In this document: positions 60,008 to 64,000 of the stretch, piece by piece
Layout: every line of letters starts with the position of its first letter
Position numbering within the stretch: position 1 is the stretch's first letter
Assembly (NCBI GenBank): GCA_023055355.1
Contig: JALJCS010000001.1
Coordinates: forward strand, 110,748,881-110,812,880
Source of the DNA: Agelaius tricolor
Lineage: Eukaryota; Chordata; Aves; Passeriformes; Icteridae
Direction of reading: 5' to 3'
Length of the DNA stretch: 64,000 nucleotides
Notes under the pieces: model-generated
What the model saw: only the letters and a program-made list of their open reading frames with translations
What the model was told of the DNA's origin: nothing
The model's database searches: none
Translations under genes and position numbers: made by a program

Positions 60008-60012
60008 AGAAA
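59818..60012 (+). repeat. Compound (GGAA)n / (GAAA)n purine tract
   Basis: 195 consecutive purines: about ten GGAA units, then mixed GAAA/GGAA blocks (GAAGGAAAGAAGGAAA repeated around 59926-59960) and a long (GAAA)n end. Lys/Glu/Arg-rich (plus) and Phe/Leu/Ser-rich (minus) frames across it are artefacts. Confidence 0.97.
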
Positions 60013-61253
60013 CATTAGGTGTGAAAATTATTTTCCACTTATAAAAGTATTCCTGTGTTTTGCAGAATTTATCCTTAAGTTTGGATCCCCTTTTTCATAG
60101 CATGACTTGGATTTTTAATCAAGAGCAGGCATTGAGAAGTGAATCAGGAGCATTTGCCCCAACTTCTGTTTCCTTCCTTGTCCTATCTGAACTGAAAACA
60201 TAGACCTGAAATAGAGATGGATGCAGCTGAAAGTGGCTCAAGGTGCAATTTGTAACCAATAAGTGACCTGTCTGATTTCAGTGGCTGATTCAAAGGGGGA
60301 TATAAACTTGCAATTATGTACAGTTAAAGGAACTTTTAAACCAGATAAAGAAAAATCCAATTTTTATTTGGTAATGGTTTGGGATAAATTGGGAGGTCAG
60401 CATTGTTTCTTTGTCTGGTTCTTTTAGTGAGGCAAGATTCATAAACTTGAACTGTTAAAATCAGAGATCACCTTTGTTTTCATCTTTCATTTCTGTCTTA
60501 GAATCGGGATCAGAATTATGTAGATAAAAAGCAATAACTGCACACAGAGATTATATGTACTTATGAAACCAACAGTAGATGTGTCTGATAAAGGAATTAG
60601 GAAAAAAAAAATCAGTTCAAGGTTGAAGCCTGAACACAGTGGAAGGTTCTGACCATAGTTCCAGCAATAACAGGAACATGTTGAGATCTGTCAAGAGGCC
60701 AAACTGGGATGGATGAAGAGGTCCCCCACACGACATCCCACAAGGTCTTGCCTTCAGCCTGGGTACTGCAGGCAGCATTTTGCCAGCCTTGCAGGGGCTC
60801 TCAGGGACCTTGTCTAGCAGATATCAGTAGAAATTTTCCATTTGGAGTCAATTACTTTGTAGCAGAAGTCGTTATGCTGGATTCACAAACTTCCAGCCCA
60901 ACAGGGAGTCAGAGCTTAGATTCCTCAGGGTACAGGTCAGATGAATTTGCCACCTACTTGAGGTTTAAAATCATGTGACTTCAAAGTCAGATGGAGACAT
61001 CTGTCTGAACCTGCTTCAGCTATTTGATTGCATTTATTAATAACAACAATGCTTTCCTGGATAATTTCTGACTCTTGCATTCAGTACACGGCTGACACAG
61101 ATCACACTTTGTGCAGCACTGAGAGGAGAGTTGTAAATGTGTGGCTTTTTTCCATGCTTACATTTATGCTGTCTCAGCCACACTCATTCTGGTGTTTACC
61201 ACGTTTTACTGTGCTTGGTAATGTCACCGAGAAAGTGGTTACCTTTGTCATAG
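60013..61253. other. Unique sequence, no gene recognised
   Basis: The frame at 60709-60978 (plus) is 89 codons without a domain. No repeat recognised. Confidence 0.5.
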
Positions 61254-61380
61254 GCTCACAGATAAACAGAATGGTTTGGGTTGAAGGGACTTTAAAGAGT
61301 GTCTTTTTCCAACATCTTCCCATGAGCAAGAGTATTTTCCATTAGACCACGTTGCTCAGGACCCCATCCAACCTGGAGCA
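61254..61380 (-). mobile_element. CR1 LINE, 3' fragment
   Basis: A decayed AGGCTCACAGATAAACAGAATGGTTTGGGTTGAAGGGACTTTAAAGAGTG, CCATGAGCAAGAGTATTTTCCATTAGACCACGTTGCTCAGGACCCCATCCAACCTGGA. Same subtype as 58427-58596. Confidence 0.88.
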
Positions 61381-63059
61381 TGTACATGGGGATAATACAA
61401 TTTCTCCTCCCTCAAAAGAGCTCAGCTTGGCCCAAACATGAGGACTCTCTGGACCAGCTAAGAAGAAAAGCCCTTGGCTGGCAGGCATTTTTGTGGTACT
61501 GGATTTTTCTCCTTCTCCATGCCTGGAAATTGTGTACACTCAACAGATTAAGAAATGGAGTCTGGGATGGGCTCTGAGGTAGCACAGCTCTGCCTAACCC
61601 AAGGAGAGACTTGTTTGCAGAGGTATCTTCCTTGCTGCATCTTCCTCTACTCACTTCAAAACAACAATATTTTAACTGTTTTTACTGTTGTGGTTGGCTT
61701 ATTGCAAGTCAGATATACCAATGTTGGAAACATCCAGCAATGGAGAAGCAATATTTTCTATCAAAGATAGTGCAGTAAATTAAAAGGACTATCATTTAAA
61801 ATAGCACCAACAGCTTCTCTATCATTTAAAATAGCACCAACACGGGCATTTCTCTTCTCTGAAAATTTTTCTTCTCTGCTGTTCCTCCAGCTCAGTGCCT
61901 GCAGTGTCTCAGTGCAGAGTTCACAAAAGCATAGGTGATCTCACTGCTCTCAGCAGAATTATTTTTAGTCAGAAGAATCATTTGCAGCAGCAAACTCTGA
62001 GCATTGCTTACAAGAAAATCCAGTCATAATTGAAAGGGTGTATGAAATTAAACCAGTAAAAACCACAAGGAAAAGAAAAAGAAATCTAGTTGTGTTTATG
62101 CAATCTATATTTATTTATATCTAACTAAAGTACTACACATTTTCATTTATATGTCTTCAAGCAGGTAATAATTAAGGCAGATGCAGATGCCTATAATACA
62201 AACCATTTTTCCTTGCTATTGTTTGTGCTGTATGCTCAGGAGCTTTAGTTATGTTTTGAACAACCAGTGAGTTAAAATTGCAAATACCTACAGATCTGAG
62301 CCTGCCTTGAGCAGCTTTTTTGGTTCTGATTCCTGACCTACTTTAGAGGGTTTATTTATTTTTTTGCTGAAGGTAGCACCCAGCTTTTCAAAACAAGATG
62401 CTGAGCTAGAGGAATATTTTTAAACAATAACATAGTTTGAGAGCAGTCAGTAACTGTGGGCTGTGTAAGCTCTGGGAATGAAGGATTAAATCAAACCAAG
62501 GACCATCAATTTTGTTTCTCTAGGTAAATACACAGTGACTTCAATTGGATTGTAGGGGGAGAAATGCAGGCAGTGGAGGAGGAATGTAAGGATGAGGAGA
62601 GGTTTAGGGTCTAAAATTTATAGGTATTGTATAAAGCAGAAGAGAAATTTATTCTTTGAGTGTACCATAATAAAAAAGAAATTTTTATGTGTTCTGCAAT
62701 GTTGTCGTGGTTGTATGTCCAGAGAAATCACATTATGTGACATTATGTAGAGCAGCTCCCCATGAGTGACTTCCACTTTCACTGAACTTTCTTCCATCAC
62801 CTGTCATCTTAAAGCAGTGTGTGCATGACTCAGAAGTCAAAATCAATAGAAATAAGGAAAATGTAAGTCCTTTAGGCCCACTCACTGCTAGTTTCAATGG
62901 CAATCCAGCATCTGAGTGCTACAGTGACAGGATTTCAGAGAGACTTTCTGCAACAGTGATGTAAAATAAAGTGCTATTGTAGTTAATCTATAGTGTTCTG
63001 AAGAACAGGATTTTGCATACAACACATTGAGATGAGTATATGTTATTTAATTTAATATT
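61381..63059. other. AT-rich unique sequence
   Basis: No interspersed repeat or gene recognised. It holds the 30-bp duplication at 61789-61842, and an imperfect TCACATTATGTGACATTATGTAG repeat near 62730. Confidence 0.5.
61789..61842 (+). repeat. 30-bp period direct duplication
   Basis: CTATCATTTAAAATAGCACCAACA at 61789-61812 is repeated exactly at 61819-61842, six bases apart, giving a 30-bp period. Confidence 0.93.
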
Positions 63060-63345
63060 TATCAGATTATATAGGGAAAATAGACCATCTCCAGCAAAAG
63101 CAAAATGCCTGCGGTTCTATAAAGGGGAAAAAATCTAACAGATTTCCAAATAAAAATTCAAATAGGCTTTAACTTTTACAGCTTTGAGTGCCAATAGGTA
63201 GATTAAAAGTTAGCTTGAAAAAATGCCTGAGGGAGCAAACAGTTGCTTAATGAGGATACATGGAATGAAATTAAAATGCAGCCTTAATAAAGATAAATTC
63301 AAAATGTAATGTTAGCAAAGTCATATTATTTAAATCACATTCCCA
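63060..63345. promoter_or_regulatory. Candidate conserved non-coding block
   Basis: Repeat-free, A/T-motif-rich DNA: GCCTGCGGTTCTATAAAGG, GAGTGCCAATAGG, CAGTTGCTTAATGAGG, CAGCCTTAATAAAGATAAATTC. No coding frame; conservation inferred from texture only. Confidence 0.28.
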
Positions 63346-63891
63346 TCTATAAAGTGACTACATTTGGTCTATCTGGAAAAACAGAATGAAGAAAACATAC
63401 ACAAACCCTCTAATGATCTCCCAAATCTCAAAGGTTGACTTCAAAATTATGGAATAAGATTTAGCCCACAGAGAATATGAATGGTTACATACAGCGCAGA
63501 AAAGCCTCATTTCAACTTAGGGAATCTTCAAAGCTGTCTTCCCAAAAGGGCTGGATGTGCATGTTTTGGCTAGTGAGAAACAGATTAGTTTTGCTAAATA
63601 TTAATAAGCCTTTCCTATATGCCTTAATACTTGTTATATTCTCATGCTGTTTTCCTCAGCAGTAAGAGTGTCTTATTGATCTGACACAGGTATTTCACTG
63701 CTCACGCTGACACCGAACACACAGATGGTAAAAATAAAACCTGCCAGAGCTGAGTTGACAGACATTTACTTCAGCAGCAGCAGGTACTTCATCAGGCACA
63801 GCTCTAATTCAGCTCAGCCTCTGACCCCATCGTTTACAATACTGTTTTGGGATGCCCTGATATATTGCCCATGAGCTTCTCCCATCTGTGC
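63346..63891. other. Unique sequence, no gene recognised
   Basis: The 63477-63665 frame (62 codons) has no domain. CAGCAGCAGCAGG occurs near 63771. Confidence 0.5.
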
Positions 63892-64000
63892 CATAGAATC
63901 ACAGAATGCCCTGAGTTGTAAGGGACCCACCAGGATCATCAAACCCAACCCCTGGCCCTGCACAGACACCCCAACAATCCCACCCTGTGCATCCCTGAGA
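63892..64000 (-). mobile_element. CR1 LINE 3' fragment, cut by the window end
   Basis: CATAGAATCACAGAATGCCCTGAGTTGTAAGGGACCCACCAGGATCATCAAACCCAACCCCTGGCCCTGCACAGACACCCCAACAATCCCACCCTGTGCATCC is the 'aactcctggccctgcaca' subtype; its 5' part continues beyond 64000. Confidence 0.95.

Noticed and set aside
59776..60100. Lys/Glu/Arg- and Phe/Leu/Ser-repeat proteins on opposite strands
   Set aside because: Direct translations of the GGAA/GAAA microsatellite.
1..64000. Prokaryotic or organelle origin, operons, riboswitches
   Set aside because: No dense coding, no ribosome-binding-site patterns; CR1, LTR and MIR content shows a vertebrate nuclear genome.

Overview
This window is best explained as AT-rich, non-coding vertebrate DNA from a bird, either intergenic or deep-intronic. 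The bird call rests on about 27 CR1 LINE fragments, many ending in the short octamer-type tail (ATTCTATG or ATTCTGTG repeats) rather than a poly-A. Two solo LTRs carrying AATAAA signals support it; one resembles an LTR family abundant in birds. Families were recognised by eye, with no database search. I found no protein-coding gene, no coding exon with a convincing domain, no tRNA or rRNA gene, no CRISPR array and nothing prokaryotic. The longest open frames (181 and 185 codons) are about what chance gives in 128 kb of strand.

Layout. 0-9 kb: CR1 fragments in both orientations, an imperfect palindrome (1282-1383) next to a solo LTR (1391-1789), a CR1 nested inside an opposite-strand CR1 (7890-8224), and a second solo LTR (about 8225-8738). 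9-22 kb: few repeats, a 22-bp tandem repeat (12583-12647), a likely conserved non-coding island with unusually many CpGs (about 15150-16110), and the longest CR1, about 1 kb with decayed reverse-transcriptase coding (16750-17787). 22-38 kb: mostly plus-strand CR1 copies, a MIR-like ancient SINE (28236-28395), a (GGAA)n array with a GTGGCGGAA satellite (29542-29664), and several CpG-retaining islands (23.7, 30.9, 34.3-34.8, 36.2-36.7 kb). 38.4-46.8 kb: 8.4 kb with no recognisable interspersed repeat. 46.8-64 kb: more CR1, a second MIR-like SINE beside a candidate conserved element (56.03-56.52 kb), and a 195-nt pure purine tract (59818-60012). The window ends inside a minus-strand CR1.

The most noteworthy signals are regulatory or structural rather than genic. 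The 15-16 kb island has three identical ATTAGCCC and two GATAAAGA motifs. Two ancient SINEs directly abut conserved-looking DNA. CR1 orientation is skewed between 22.6 and 55.3 kb. There are also several structural oddities: a nested CR1, a CR1 with no 3' end, and an 8-bp expansion inside a CR1. Conservation was judged only from CpG retention, motif content and lack of repeats, so every 'candidate conserved element' below is an inference.
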